A stretch of DNA of 64,000 nt from Chryseobacterium sp. 3008163 (GTDB lineage Bacteria > Bacteroidota > Bacteroidia > Flavobacteriales > Weeksellaceae). The stretch spans positions 3,844,001-3,908,000 of the forward strand of contig NZ_CP033070.1 of assembly GCF_003669035.1 (NCBI RefSeq), written 5' to 3'. The notes below the pieces were generated by a model. The model did not search any database. It was given only the letters and a program-made list of their open reading frames with translations, and had not been told where the DNA came from. The translations under genes and the position numbers were made by a program. This document shows, piece by piece, positions 28,012 through 37,997 of this stretch (position 1 is the stretch's first letter; every line of letters begins with the position of its first letter).

Positions 28012-30614
28012 TTAAATATTCAAAGCTTTCTGATACGCATTTTCCAAACCATCAAGATTTTTTCCTCCTGCTGTTGCAAAGCCTGGATTTCCGCCACCAC
28101 CGCCTTGGATTTCTTTTGCTAAATCTTTTACAATCGTTCCTGCCTGATAACTTGCAGCCAGATCATCTGAAATTCCAACAGTAATCATTGGTTTTCCGTC
28201 GTAATCTGATAGAACAATCGTCACAGAAGTCGGGATTTCTTTCTTCAGTTGGAATACAATATCTTTCACAGAACCTGCATCCAGAGAAGTTTTCTTCACC
28301 AAAAGCTGTTTATCGCCTTTATGTTCGTAAGCCGTTTTCCAGTCACCGATTTCGCCTTTTGCTTTTTCCTTTTTCAGAGATTCAACTTCAGATTTTAATG
28401 CTGAATTTTCTTCGATCAATTTCTCGATCGATTTTACAACGTCTTTAGATTTAAGCAATTGAGAAAGTTCGATTACCTGTTTTTCTAAACTCTTGAAATA
28501 TTCTTCAGATTTGTCTCCGGAAATCGCTTCAATCCTTCTGATTCCTGCAGCAGCAGAAGCTTCAGAGTTGATTTTAAAATGACCAATTTCGCTTGTATGT
28601 TTTACGTGAGTTCCACCACACAGTTCTTTCGAACTTCCAAACTGGATCATTCTCACGCTGTCTCCGTATTTTTCACCAAACAATGCCATTGCACCTTTGT
28701 CAATCGCCTCTTGAATCGGAATATTTCTAAACTCCTGAAGAGCGATATTTTCTTTAATTTTTGCATTGACTTTTTCTTCAATCAAAGCCAGTTCTTCCTC
28801 CGTCATTTTACTGAAGTGTGAGAAGTCAAAACGCAGATAATCAGGACCAACGAATGAACCTTTTTGTTCAACATGAGTTCCCAAAACTTCTCTCAAAGCC
28901 TCGTGCAACAAGTGGGTTACCGAGTGGTTTGCCTGAGAGTTTTTTCTTTCGGTTGCATTGACTTTAGCGTAGAAAACAGCTCCTGCATCTTTCGGAAGTC
29001 CGTTGATTAAGGAAATAATCAATCCGTTTTCCTTTTTGTTTCTAAAACTTCAAAGCTTTCAACTGCATTTTCCAAGACGCCTTTATCACCGATTTGTCCA
29101 CCACCTTCAGGATAGAAAGGGGAGTTGCTCAACACCACCTGATAAAATTCGCCGTCTTTATTTTCTACTTTTCTGTATCTTGTAATGTAAGTTTCTGCTT
29201 CTATTTGATCGTATCCTACGAAATTTTCAGGTTTTTCTTCCAAAACAACCCAATCGTACACTTTAGACGCTGAGTCTTTTTTAGAACGTTGCTTTTGTTT
29301 TGCCATTTCAGCTTCAAAACCGGCTTCATCAATCGTCAAACCTTTTTCTTCTGCGATAATTCTCGTTAAATCATCCGGAAAACCATAAGTGTCATACAAT
29401 TCAAAAACTTCTACACTTGGTAAAACTTTAGAACCTTCAGCAATTGTCTGCTGAATTAATTTTTCTACTCTTAATAAACCGTTTTCAATGGTTTTTAAGA
29501 AAGATTCTTCTTCACTTTTAATGACTTCAGTGACTAATTTACCTTGTTTTTCAAGCTCTGGGAAGAATTTTCCCATTTGATTTTGAAGAACAGCAACCAA
29601 CTCAAAAAGGAAAGGTTCTTTTCTATCTAAAAATCTATAAGCGTAAGAAATTCCTCTTCTTAAAATTCTTCTGATCACATAACCGGCTCCTCCGTTTGAA
29701 GGCAACTGTCCGTCAGCAATCGCAAAAGAAACCGCTCTGATGTGATCCACCACAACACGGATCGCAATATCTTTTTCGTCAGTTAAAATTCCTGTATATT
29801 TTTTTCCTGAAAGTTCTTCCACTTTAGCAATCAAAGGGGTAAAAACATCAGTATCATAATTGGAAGATTTCCCTTGTAAAGCCATACAAAGGCGCTCGAA
29901 TCCCATTCCGGTATCAATATGTCTTGCTGGAAGATTTTCCAAAGAACCGTCCGCTTTTCTGTTGAACTGCATGAATACGAGATTCCAGATTTCGACAACC
30001 TGAGGATGATCGTTATTCACCAACTCCAAACCAGAAATTTTAGCTTTTTCTTCAGGAGTTCTCAAGTCTACATGGATTTCCGAACAAGGTCCGCAAGGTC
30101 CGCTTGCACCCATTTCCCAGAAATTATCTTTTTTGTTCCCGTTGATGATTCTGTCTTCAGAAACAAATTGCTTCCACAAATCATAAGCTTCAGTATCTCT
30201 TTCAAGATTTTCTTTTTCGTCACCTTCAAAAATGGTTACGTATAGATTTTCTTTCGGAATTCCGTACACTTCTGTCAATAATTCCCAAGCCCAAGAAATC
30301 GCTTCTTTTTTGAAATAATCACCGAAAGACCAGTTTCCCAACATTTCAAACATGGTGTGGTGATAGGTATCACGACCCACATCATCTAAATCGTTATGCT
30401 TTCCGGAAACTCTCAGACACTTTTGGGTATCGGCAATTCTTGGGGCAGTCGGAGTTTTATATCCTAAGAAATAATCTTTAAACTGCGTCATTCCCGAATT
30501 GGAAAACATCAGTGTTGGATCATCTTTCAACACGATTGGTGCTGAAGGAACGATGAGGTGGTTTTTACTTTTAAAATAGTCTAAAAACTGTTGGCGTATT
30601 TCCTGTGAAGTCAT
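28012..30614 (-). CDS. alaS: Alanyl-tRNA synthetase (frameshifted in this sequence)
   Basis: Charges tRNA-Ala; essential in protein synthesis. The N-terminal part has the class II core ([35 protein letters not shown]). The C-terminal part has the editing-domain metal motifs ([12 protein letters not shown] and [13 protein letters not shown]) and a Gly-rich tail [15 protein letters not shown]. The two parts lie in different frames. The break is at a T5 run (29033-29037): one more base restores [20 protein letters not shown] and 867 residues. An essential single-copy gene is very unlikely to be truly broken here, so this is best read as a sequence error. Confidence 0.95.
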
Positions 30615-30653
30615 TTTTTATAGCTTTTAATATCAAAAAAATTGATAAGGATG

Positions 30654-30661
30654 CAAATTTA
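30654..30661 (-). promoter_or_regulatory. -7 promoter element of alaS
   Basis: TAAATTTG on the minus strand fits TAnnTTTG, 39 nt before the alaS start. Confidence 0.5.
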
Positions 30662-31299
30662 ATATTTTTAAGTGATTGTGAAATAGAGTTACTGTGAATT
30701 AATGAAAATTATCAAGTGTATTTTAAAGTTTGAATGTAATTATTCTAAACCTCTTGTATTTCTTAGATAAACGAAGTGGCTTTGCTTCAGCTTTAATATT
30801 ATTAAAAGAGGAATCAGCGAATCTTCGATTTGTATAACTTTAATTTTAAGCAAGTTTTTAACCTTGCGTTTATTTTTAACGCAAAGAAAGACTGAGTTTT
30901 TTTGACAAAAAAATCTTTAATTTTAAGTAAAACAAAGGCGTTTCACTTAATAAAGAAATACAAGGTTCAATTTCAACATTAAGATAATTAATTTTTTAAG
31001 GATGATTAAGAATTAATTAAAACTGATGTAAGCATGCTGCTTAATCATTCACCGTGGTGAATCTTAAAAAAATATAAAAGTATTTTATTCTTAAAAATTT
31101 AATGTACTTAATGGTTAAAAAAAATGTTCTTAAACCATTTAAAACAAACTATTTCCCAAGATTTTTCGTATATATTATAAAAGAAATTGATTGTTGAAAA
31201 TTAAACTAAATCAAATTTAATTTTAGCGTGAAATTTGCATCTAAATAAAGTGTTTTAAAAAATTATATCAACAAAATGATTAAGCATAACAAACAAAAA
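30662..31299. other. Long intergenic region between alaS and msrA
   Basis: About 640 nt without a credible gene. It holds degenerate dispersed motifs (AACCTTGCGTTTATTTTTAA and ACGCAAAGAAAGAC), like those at 21180-21290, and otherwise AT-rich DNA. A near-match to the -7 box (GAAATTTG, 31230-31237) may serve msrA. I saw no RNA gene or riboswitch-like fold here. Confidence 0.4.
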
Positions 31300-31950
31300 A
31301 TGAAAAACATATTCATATTACTCGGAATGTTTCTCGGAATTGCCGTTTTTGCAGCAAGCTGCGGAGATTCTAAAAAAGTAAAACCAACAGAAACTAAAGA
31401 AGAAAATCAAAAAATTATGGAAGAAGGAAATGTAAAAGAAGTTTATTTTGCAGGCGGATGTTTTTGGGGAACCGAACATTTATTTCAACAAGTGAGAGGC
31501 GTTGTGGGAACTGAAGTGGGATATGCCAACGGAAAAACTAAAAATCCAACTTATGAAGAAGTAGTAAGTCATACAACAGGTTTTACGGAAGCGGTAAAAG
31601 TGAAATACGATGCTGATGAGGTAGATTTGAAACTGTTGATTGAACTTTATTTTAAATCAATCGATCCGACAACTCTGAACAGACAGGGAAATGATGTGGG
31701 AGATAATTACCGAAGTGGAATTTATTTTACAGACAAAAATACAGAAGCAATTGTAAAAGCTGAAGTTGAAAAATTAGCCAAGAATTATTCTAAACCGGTC
31801 GTTGTAGAAGTTGAAACTTTAAAGAATTTCTACCGAGCTGAAGATTATCATCAGGATTATCTGAACGCAAATCCTGGTGGATATTGTCACATTGAACCGG
31901 GACTTTTTGAAGAAGCCAGAAAAGCAAACCCGCCAAAAGCGAAAAAATAA
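31300..31950 (+). CDS. msrA: Peptide-methionine (S)-S-oxide reductase, lipoprotein
   Basis: Repairs oxidised methionine (the S epimer of the sulfoxide) in proteins. The 216-residue product has a lipobox (VFAASC, C21), so it is anchored in the periplasm rather than cytoplasmic. The catalytic GGCFWG has its Cys at residue 54, and the family motifs YANGKTKNPTYEEVVS, FKSIDPTT and YHQDYL are present. The frame is open to 31276, but the start at 31300 places the signal peptide correctly. It is followed by a hairpin shared with the convergent gene. No MsrB domain is fused. Confidence 0.95.
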   Translation: MKNIFILLGMFLGIAVFAASCGDSKKVKPTETKEENQKIMEEGNVKEVYFAGGCFWGTEHLFQQVRGVVGTEVGYANGKTKNPTYEEVVSHTTGFTEAVKVKYDADEVDLKLLIELYFKSIDPTTLNRQGNDVGDNYRSGIYFTDKNTEAIVKAEVEKLAKNYSKPVVVEVETLKNFYRAEDYHQDYLNANPGGYCHIEPGLFEEARKANPPKAKK

Positions 31951-31955
31951 ATTGG

Positions 31956-31980
31956 AAGTTGTCGAAAGGCAACTTTTTTT
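31956..31980. terminator. Terminator between msrA and the convergent gene
   Basis: Stem AAGTTGTC / GGCAACTT with a GAAA tetraloop (31956-31975), followed by a T run on the plus strand. It overlaps the end of the convergent gene. Confidence 0.8.
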
Positions 31981-32626
31981 AGTTTAAAAACCTTTCTTTA
32001 ATGCTGAACATAGAGATGTTTAGGAAGATTAGGAAGCCAAAGATTAAATAGAAAGCTTCTTTTGGAAGTTGGCTCAGTTGAAATTTGAATTTTGTATAAC
32101 CTTTAAAGTAATCACTCTCATCTACATACGCATAGACAACCCCACCACAAATTGAAACATAATCCATCTCTTTTATATCAGGGTCTTGATAATTAACGGT
32201 TGCGAAAAGATGCCCTGTTTTGTTTAAATCTAAACCATACCAGTCATGTTTAGCAATAGCCATATCATTAAGCAAAGAAGCAAAATCGCCGTAAGTGTTG
32301 TTGTCATCTAAAATAAATTCGATGCCGGTTTCTTTTTCATTTCTCTTTTGAAGTTCCTTAATTTTTGAAACGTAAAATTTAGAATTGTTTTTTGCGGAAT
32401 TTGGCTCAACGATTATTTTTTGATAATCCCAATCTCTTACTTGCTCGAAAGTAGAGTATTGCTCCTTTAAAGGAATATTGGGATTGTATTTTGCAGGTAA
32501 ACCCAAGTCCATGACATTAGGAATTGGTTCATTTAGTTTTTGATTTCCATAATACCAAAACAAAACAGGAATCAATAATGCACTTATTAAGCCCGGAACA
32601 TAGTATATTTTCTTTCCTGAAATCAT
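31979..32626 (-). CDS. Hypothetical membrane-anchored protein (215 aa)
   Basis: An N-terminal membrane segment (GLISALLIPVLFWYYG) and a C-terminal one (AFYLIFGFLIFLNISMF) flank a soluble domain of about 150 residues. The ordering recalls small inner-membrane ExbD-like or accessory proteins, but I recognise no family. The ATG at 32626 is preferred; the frame is open to 32644 only with a TTG start. It is downstream of the ABC transporter genes, across a terminator, and may be read through at a low level. Confidence 0.55.
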   Translation of the reverse strand: MISGKKIYYVPGLISALLIPVLFWYYGNQKLNEPIPNVMDLGLPAKYNPNIPLKEQYSTFEQVRDWDYQKIIVEPNSAKNNSKFYVSKIKELQKRNEKETGIEFILDDNNTYGDFASLLNDMAIAKHDWYGLDLNKTGHLFATVNYQDPDIKEMDYVSICGGVVYAYVDESDYFKGYTKFKFQLSQLPKEAFYLIFGFLIFLNISMFSIKERFLN

Positions 32627-32646
32627 TGGTTTAAATTTAAACAAAA

Positions 32647-32672
32647 AAAGTGACTCAATAATGAATCACTTT
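32647..32672 (-). terminator. Terminator of the ABC-2 transporter operon
   Basis: Arms AAAGTGACTCA / TGAATCACTTT with one mismatch, 36 nt after the permease stop, then a T run on the minus strand. Confidence 0.75.
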
Positions 32673-32707
32673 CGTATTTGAATAATTTATATCTGATAAC
32701 TAAAAAA

Positions 32708-33553
32708 TTACCAATCTCTTTTCTTTAAAATCCAGTAAGAACCAACGATGAAGATGGCGCACCATACCAAACAAGCAATTAAGCTTTCAGTAGGGTAGGT
32801 GAATTCGTATTTTAGACCCATCATTTTTGCCATATTCAATCTCAACATCGGGTTTGGAATTAAGCTTGACATACTTTCTAAAGGTAAAAGCTTGCTAAAG
32901 AAAAATTCATTTTGAAGAACTTCATTTCTTTGTGCTTCCTGCATTCCGCTTACTTTCGAAAACGTTTCAATACCTCCAAGAATTAACTCTGCAACCCAAA
33001 GTGCAAAGAAAGCAAGAAAAACAAAGATTGATTTTCTTAGCAAAATTGAAAGAAACATAAAGAAACAGAAAAATGTGAAAAGTTTTAAAAAATAATTTCC
33101 AATGAAAAATATTTCTTTAAAAACCATTTCAGAATCTGTAACCGTAGAATAACTTTTCCCTAAAAATAGTGTAATTCCAAAAACAATTACTGTAGAAATC
33201 ACGGTGAAAATCGTAATGGTAATCAGTTTTGAACCAATGAATTCTTCTCGGCTCAGTCCATCAATTGTATTTTGCTTAAACATTCGGTTGCTGAATTCCT
33301 GTGAAATGGAAAACACAATAATTAGTCCTAAGAAAATCTTGAGCAATGCGACCGACCATGTTGTAAAATGCCAAATTGCTGGAAAATCATACATTCCTTG
33401 TTCTTTAAAATTAATGGTACTGCCAAATATTGTAAATTCTGCTAAACCAATAAATAAAAGAGCAATCAGAATCGCAAAATAAAGTATGGTGAAAACCTTA
33501 AATGGTCTGTAGTTCAGGTTTTTATAATATTCTAGTTTTAATAGTTTCATCAT
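32708..33553 (-). CDS. ABC-2 type transporter permease
   Basis: A 281-residue integral membrane protein with about six hydrophobic segments (for example FTILYFAILIALLFIGLAEF near the start and CLVWCAIFIVGSYWIL at the end). It is the membrane part of an ABC exporter whose ATPase is encoded just upstream (3 nt apart). The FSNRMFKQNTIDGLSREEFI cytoplasmic loop is typical of ABC-2 permeases of Bacteroidota. The cargo is unknown. Start at 33553 or 33550 is equally possible. Confidence 0.85.
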   Translation of the reverse strand: MMKLLKLEYYKNLNYRPFKVFTILYFAILIALLFIGLAEFTIFGSTINFKEQGMYDFPAIWHFTTWSVALLKIFLGLIIVFSISQEFSNRMFKQNTIDGLSREEFIGSKLITITIFTVISTVIVFGITLFLGKSYSTVTDSEMVFKEIFFIGNYFLKLFTFFCFFMFLSILLRKSIFVFLAFFALWVAELILGGIETFSKVSGMQEAQRNEVLQNEFFFSKLLPLESMSSLIPNPMLRLNMAKMMGLKYEFTYPTESLIACLVWCAIFIVGSYWILKKRDW

Positions 33554-33555
33554 GA

Positions 33556-34454
33556 TTATTTGTTTTTTACAAGTTCAAGGAATTGAGTTTCAAGCGATTG
33601 TTTTTTCTTAGCTAAATGGGATAAGAAAATACCTTTCTCGGCCAGTTTTTGGTTTAATCCGGATGCGGAAATCGAAGCATCATCACGAATCTGAGCTTTA
33701 ATTATTTCACCATCAATTTTCACTGAAGTAAACCATTGAAGTTCCTCTAAAGCGCTCAAGAGTGAAGTATTGTTGTCAGCTTTCAATTCAAAAAATCCGG
33801 TGTTGGTGGTCATTCCGTCTACGCTTCCTGAGTAGATGGCGTTTCCTTCTTTCAAAACAATCACATGGCTGCATATTTTTTCAATCTCATCCAAAAGGTG
33901 ACTTGCGATGATAATCGTGATGCCTTGTTTTGCAATCGTCCCGATAATTTCTCTGATCTGAATGATTCCTTCAGGATCTAAACCGTTTGTAGGCTCATCT
34001 AAAATTAAAACTTCAGGATTATTTAATAAAGATGAAGCAATAGCCAGACGTTGTTTCATCCCTAAAGAAAAGGTTTTAAAGGTGTCTTTTTTTCTTTCTA
34101 AAAGTCCGACAGTATTCAGAACTTCGTCGATTCTTGTGTGAGGTGTTCCTTTGATCTCAGCAACGATTTTAAGATTGGTTTCCGCACTTAAATATGGATA
34201 AAAGTTAGGTTGCTCGATAATGGCGCCTATTTTTTTCAGCGTTTCAGAATCTGTACCTTTTTGCCAAACCAGAACCAGTCGCCACTTGTGGGATTGATTG
34301 TTGAGAGAAGCATTCCGAAAGTAGTAGATTTTCCGCTTCCGTTCGGGCCGAGAAGTCCGTACACGTTGCCTCTTTCCACATCAAAGGAAATATTGTTGAC
34401 AACAACTCTCTTGAATTTTTTAGTCAGATTTTTGACCGATAAAACTTTTTCCAT
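33556..34454 (-). CDS. ABC transporter ATP-binding protein (frameshifted)
   Basis: The energising subunit of the ABC-2 exporter. The N-terminal piece has Walker A GPNGSGKSTT. The C-terminal piece starts inside the signature region and has Walker B LILDEPTNGLDP and the H-loop ASHLLDEI. The break is at a T5 run (34258-34262). One more base reads FGKKGTDSETLKKIGAIIEQ into the normal Q-loop region and gives 299 residues. It is therefore probably one intact gene with a base missing from the sequence. Confidence 0.88.
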
Positions 34455-34593
34455 GTTATATATTGTATATGCAATAGGTTTCTCTTTTTCGTGAAATGTT
34501 ACAAGCTATCTTTAAATTTTGTTAAAAAAGTGAAAAGTGATAAAGTTCCAAAAACTAAAAACCAACAACTAACAACTCTATAATAATTTTCAT

Positions 34594-34601
34594 TAAATTT
34601 G
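34594..34601 (+). promoter_or_regulatory. -7 promoter element of the AAA ATPase gene
   Basis: TAAATTTG fits TAnnTTTG, 16 nt before the start at 34617. Confidence 0.5.
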
Positions 34602-34616
34602 ATTCAAAGATGATTT

Positions 34617-35966
34617 ATGAAGTTAATAGAACTTGCAAAAGAGCTGAATGTTTCACCGGAAAGTATCAAACAGTTTATTCAGGATTTTGATCTGGATCTG
34701 ATTGACTGTATTTCAACACAATTTGAAGTGAAAGAAGATTTTGAAAAATTTGCCCGTGAAAACGTAGATTTTTTAAAACAATATGAGAATGATTTAGACG
34801 AAAATAAAACGGTCGATCAAATCGCAGAAACCATCAATCAGCCGAAAGAAAAGATTGAAAAAGCGATTCAGGAAGGTCAAACTAATATTTATGACAACGG
34901 ATTTTTCCGCTCGTCGGTTTCAAGTTATGGAATTGATAATAAATTAGGTGGCAATTATCAATTTGTCTATAATTATTTTGGCAATAAAACCAAGCTTCAG
35001 CAAAGAGATTTCATCGGTTACAGAGATTTATTCTTTTATATTTCCGGAATTTTAGAACCATTTTTAAATCCGCAACAGATCAAAGATTGGGGCATTAACA
35101 AACCTGTAGGGATTATTTTGTACGGACCTCCCGGAAGTGGTAAGATTTTTTGGGCAACTAAAATTGCTGAAATCATCAATTATAAATTTAAAGAAGTCAA
35201 GAAACATTACCTCGGAACTTCATTTGTTGACGGAATTCAAACCAATTTCAACGATTTTCTTTTAAAAATGATGAAAGAAGACAAGGTTTTGCTTTTTCTC
35301 GAAGATTTTGATGACATTATGATGGCGAGAAGCGCTGAAAATAATGTTGCATCTTGTGATCTTGAGTCTCAGGAAGTGATCCTGCATCATATTTCAAAAT
35401 TTGAAAGTGAAGATGTCTTGATGGTGGGTTCAGCAAATACAGTGACTGATATTGATGAAGAAATTCTGGCACCTGGGAGATTTGATGTGGTAATTCCTGT
35501 TTTTCCACCGAATGCTGCAGAAAGATCAGAGATTATTTTATATTCAATGACTAAAAATCTGGATAAAGATTCTTTGCTTTTTAAAATTCTTAAAAATAAT
35601 AAAGCTGATAAAATTCCTTTCTGGAGCGACATTGCTTCTAAAATGAAAGTCTTTAGCAACACCATGTTAATTGATTTTACCCAAAGCTTAAAAAAACGGA
35701 TTAAAAACCGGTATCAAAAAACAAAAAACGAAAAGTTAATCATTGACGAAACGCTTTTGAATGGTGCTTTGCGTGATGCAGGTGCAAAATTAACCGAAGA
35801 ATATCTGAACCAAATTGCACAGTTTTTAAATGATGTCATCATCAATAATTTAGATGATTTCCAGATGAGAATTCACTCGCTAAAATCTGAGCTGGAATCT
35901 TACAAAGAGGTGGAAATACCGAGAAGAGAAATAGGTTTTCAGCACAATGATGAAAGTGAGGTTTAA
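34617..35966 (+). CDS. AAA family ATPase with IF-2-like N-terminal helices
   Basis: A 449-residue cytoplasmic protein. The first 80 or so residues are helical (LIELAKELNVSPESIKQFI) and resemble the N-terminal helix-turn-helix repeats of initiation factor IF-2. Then comes an AAA domain: P-loop GPPGSGKI (residues 170-177), Walker B LLFLEDFDD and sensor 1 VGSANTVTDI. The Walker A Thr/Ser is replaced by Ile, which would alter Mg-ATP binding. The function is unknown. It has its own promoter and is followed by prfB, 63 nt away, with a separate promoter. Confidence 0.75.
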   Translation: MKLIELAKELNVSPESIKQFIQDFDLDLIDCISTQFEVKEDFEKFARENVDFLKQYENDLDENKTVDQIAETINQPKEKIEKAIQEGQTNIYDNGFFRSSVSSYGIDNKLGGNYQFVYNYFGNKTKLQQRDFIGYRDLFFYISGILEPFLNPQQIKDWGINKPVGIILYGPPGSGKIFWATKIAEIINYKFKEVKKHYLGTSFVDGIQTNFNDFLLKMMKEDKVLLFLEDFDDIMMARSAENNVASCDLESQEVILHHISKFESEDVLMVGSANTVTDIDEEILAPGRFDVVIPVFPPNAAERSEIILYSMTKNLDKDSLLFKILKNNKADKIPFWSDIASKMKVFSNTMLIDFTQSLKKRIKNRYQKTKNEKLIIDETLLNGALRDAGAKLTEEYLNQIAQFLNDVIINNLDDFQMRIHSLKSELESYKEVEIPRREIGFQHNDESEV

Positions 35967-36005
35967 GTATGGATTTAGAAACTCAAAACTCTCAACTTTA
36001 AATCT

Positions 36006-36013
36006 TATTTTTG
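36006..36013 (+). promoter_or_regulatory. -7 promoter element of prfB
   Basis: TATTTTTG fits TAnnTTTG, 16 nt before the GTG start at 36030. The same octamer is at the same distance before the DedA gene. Confidence 0.6.
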
Positions 36014-36029
36014 CAAAAAAGAATTATTC

Positions 36030-37142
36030 GTGATCAACAACGACCAGATAAAAGAAATTCAATCAAGAATTGAAGACCTTCATAAATATCTTCAGATAGA
36101 CAAAAAGAAGATAGAAATTTCTAATGATGATGAAAAAACAGCAGCTCCGGAATTTTGGGACAATCCTAAAACAGCTGAGGTTTTCCTAAAGCAACTGCGT
36201 TCAAAGAAAAAGTGGGTTGAAGATTTTGAAGAAATCAGTACTCAGTTTGAAGACTTGCAGGTTTTAATGGAATTTGCCAAAGAAGATCCAGATTCTGAAA
36301 AAGAATTAGATGAAAGCTTTCCTGTTTTAATGGAAAAAATTGAGAATATCGAGTTCAAAAATATGCTTTCCAACGAAGGTGACGAACTTTCTGCTGTTCT
36401 TCAGATTACGGCGGGAGCAGGTGGAACCGAAAGTTGTGACTGGGCAGCCATGCTGATGAGAATGTATAATATGTGGGCAGAAAAGCAAGGCTATAAAATA
36501 AAAGAACTCAACTACCAAGAAGGTGAAGTTGCAGGTGTAAAAACTGTGACCTTAGAAATCGACGGCGAATATGCTTTTGGTTATTTGAAAGGTGAAAATG
36601 GAGTTCACAGATTGGTAAGAATTTCTCCTTTTGATTCTAATGCAAAGCGTCATACGAGTTTCGTTTCTGTATATGTTTATCCTTTGGTGGATGATACAAT
36701 TGAAATTAACATCAATCCTGCTGATATTTCATTTGAAACCATGCGAAGTTCAGGAGCGGGTGGACAGAACGTAAATAAGGTAGAAACTGCCGTTCGTCTT
36801 CGTCACGCACCAACTGGTATTATCATTGAAAACTCAGAATCTCGTTCTCAGCTTCAGAATAAAGAAAAAGCAATGCAACTCTTGAAATCAAGATTGTATG
36901 AAATGGAATTGGAAGAAAGACTGAGAGCACGTACAGAAATAGAAGCCGGAAAAATGAAAATCGAGTGGGGAAGCCAGATCAGAAATTACGTGATGCACCC
37001 TTACAAATTAATAAAAGATGTACGTTCGGGGCACGAGACTTCAGATGTTGATGGAGTGATGAACGGAAATCTTACACCCTTCCTCAAAGCGTTTCTGATG
37101 GCAGACGGAACGGCGGTTTCGGATGACGATCTCGACCTATAA
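36030..37142 (+). CDS. prfB: Peptide chain release factor 2
   Basis: Recognises UGA and UAA stops and triggers peptide release. The 370-residue product has the GGQ motif ([12 protein letters not shown]) and the RF2 codon-recognition SPF motif ([13 protein letters not shown]). The start is GTG. There is no in-frame UGA and no slippery CTTTGAC site near codon 25 (the region reads [10 protein letters not shown]), so the autoregulatory frameshift known from many bacteria is absent here and the gene reads straight through. Confidence 0.97.
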   Translation: MINNDQIKEIQSRIEDLHKYLQIDKKKIEISNDDEKTAAPEFWDNPKTAEVFLKQLRSKKKWVEDFEEISTQFEDLQVLMEFAKEDPDSEKELDESFPVLMEKIENIEFKNMLSNEGDELSAVLQITAGAGGTESCDWAAMLMRMYNMWAEKQGYKIKELNYQEGEVAGVKTVTLEIDGEYAFGYLKGENGVHRLVRISPFDSNAKRHTSFVSVYVYPLVDDTIEININPADISFETMRSSGAGGQNVNKVETAVRLRHAPTGIIIENSESRSQLQNKEKAMQLLKSRLYEMELEERLRARTEIEAGKMKIEWGSQIRNYVMHPYKLIKDVRSGHETSDVDGVMNGNLTPFLKAFLMADGTAVSDDDLDL

Positions 37143-37205
37143 AATATCATGTTTACATTTTTGTTAAAATATGCTAATATGTTTTCAGCATAATTTTATT
37201 AAGCT

Positions 37206-37213
37206 TATTTTTG
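37206..37213 (+). promoter_or_regulatory. -7 promoter element of the DedA gene
   Basis: TATTTTTG fits TAnnTTTG, 16 nt before the start at 37230. Confidence 0.6.
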
Positions 37214-37229
37214 TTCATCATCATTACAT

Positions 37230-37946
37230 ATGGAAGATTACAATAGCTGGAGAGATTTATTAAACCCCGAATTTTACATCAACATGGGTGGGTTCTGGGT
37301 TATTTTGTTCATTATTTTTGCCGAGACAGGTTTGTTCGTAGGGTTTTTCCTTCCGGGAGATTCACTGCTTTTTGTGTCAGGAATTTATGCAGTAGATATT
37401 ATTTCACAAACATTTGGTTCTACGGGAAGTGATTTTTTAGACACTACTCTTTTGGCATCTGCTGTTGCAATTGCCGCAATCATAGGGAATCAGGTAGGGT
37501 ATTGGTTTGGAAGCAAAACAGGCCCGGCTTTGTACAAGAAACAAGATACTTTTCTTTTTAAGAAAAAATACCTTTATCAGGCACATGATTTTTTTGAAAA
37601 AAATGGTGCATTAGCTGTAATTATGGCTAGATTTTTACCTGTGGTAAGAACTTTTATGCCGATCGTTGCTGGTATCGTAAGGATGGATAAAAAAGCATTT
37701 CTTCGTGATAATATTATCGGTGGTGTGCTTTGGTCTTTCAGTTTGATTTTTGCAGGACATTATCTTGATAAATTATTCATGGATCAGTTTGGGATTAATC
37801 TGAAAGAAAAACTAGAATTTATCATCATTATCATTGTACTTGTTACAACGGTTCCTGTAATTCTTAAATTTGTGTTTGGAGCACCCAAAGAAAACCCAAA
37901 ATTGGAAGATGAGGTTTTGGATGATTTGATTGACAAAGAAAAATAA
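37230..37946 (+). CDS. DedA family membrane protein
   Basis: A 238-residue inner-membrane protein of the DedA/VTT (SNARE-associated) family, whose members act as lipid scramblases or transporters in envelope homeostasis. Typical segments are FAETGLFVGFFLPGDSLLFVSG, NQVGYWFGSKTGPALY and MARFLPVVRTFMPIVAGI, with re-entrant hairpins and a C-terminal membrane helix. Specific substrate unknown. It stands alone between prfB and the convergent hydrolase. Confidence 0.92.
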   Translation: MEDYNSWRDLLNPEFYINMGGFWVILFIIFAETGLFVGFFLPGDSLLFVSGIYAVDIISQTFGSTGSDFLDTTLLASAVAIAAIIGNQVGYWFGSKTGPALYKKQDTFLFKKKYLYQAHDFFEKNGALAVIMARFLPVVRTFMPIVAGIVRMDKKAFLRDNIIGGVLWSFSLIFAGHYLDKLFMDQFGINLKEKLEFIIIIIVLVTTVPVILKFVFGAPKENPKLEDEVLDDLIDKEK

Positions 37947-37967
37947 TCAACTTAAAATATAGAAAGT

Positions 37968-37997
37968 AACCTGCAGTTTTGCGGGTTATTTTTTTAT
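37968..37997. terminator. Bidirectional terminator DedA / hydrolase
   Basis: Stem AACCTGCA / TGCGGGTT (37968-37975, 37980-37987) followed by seven Ts on the plus strand. The stop codon of the convergent hydrolase (37986-37988) overlaps the stem. Confidence 0.75.

Noticed and set aside
36100..36125. Programmed frameshift site in prfB
   Set aside because: The usual CTTTGAC with an in-frame UGA is absent; the frame is continuous from the GTG start.
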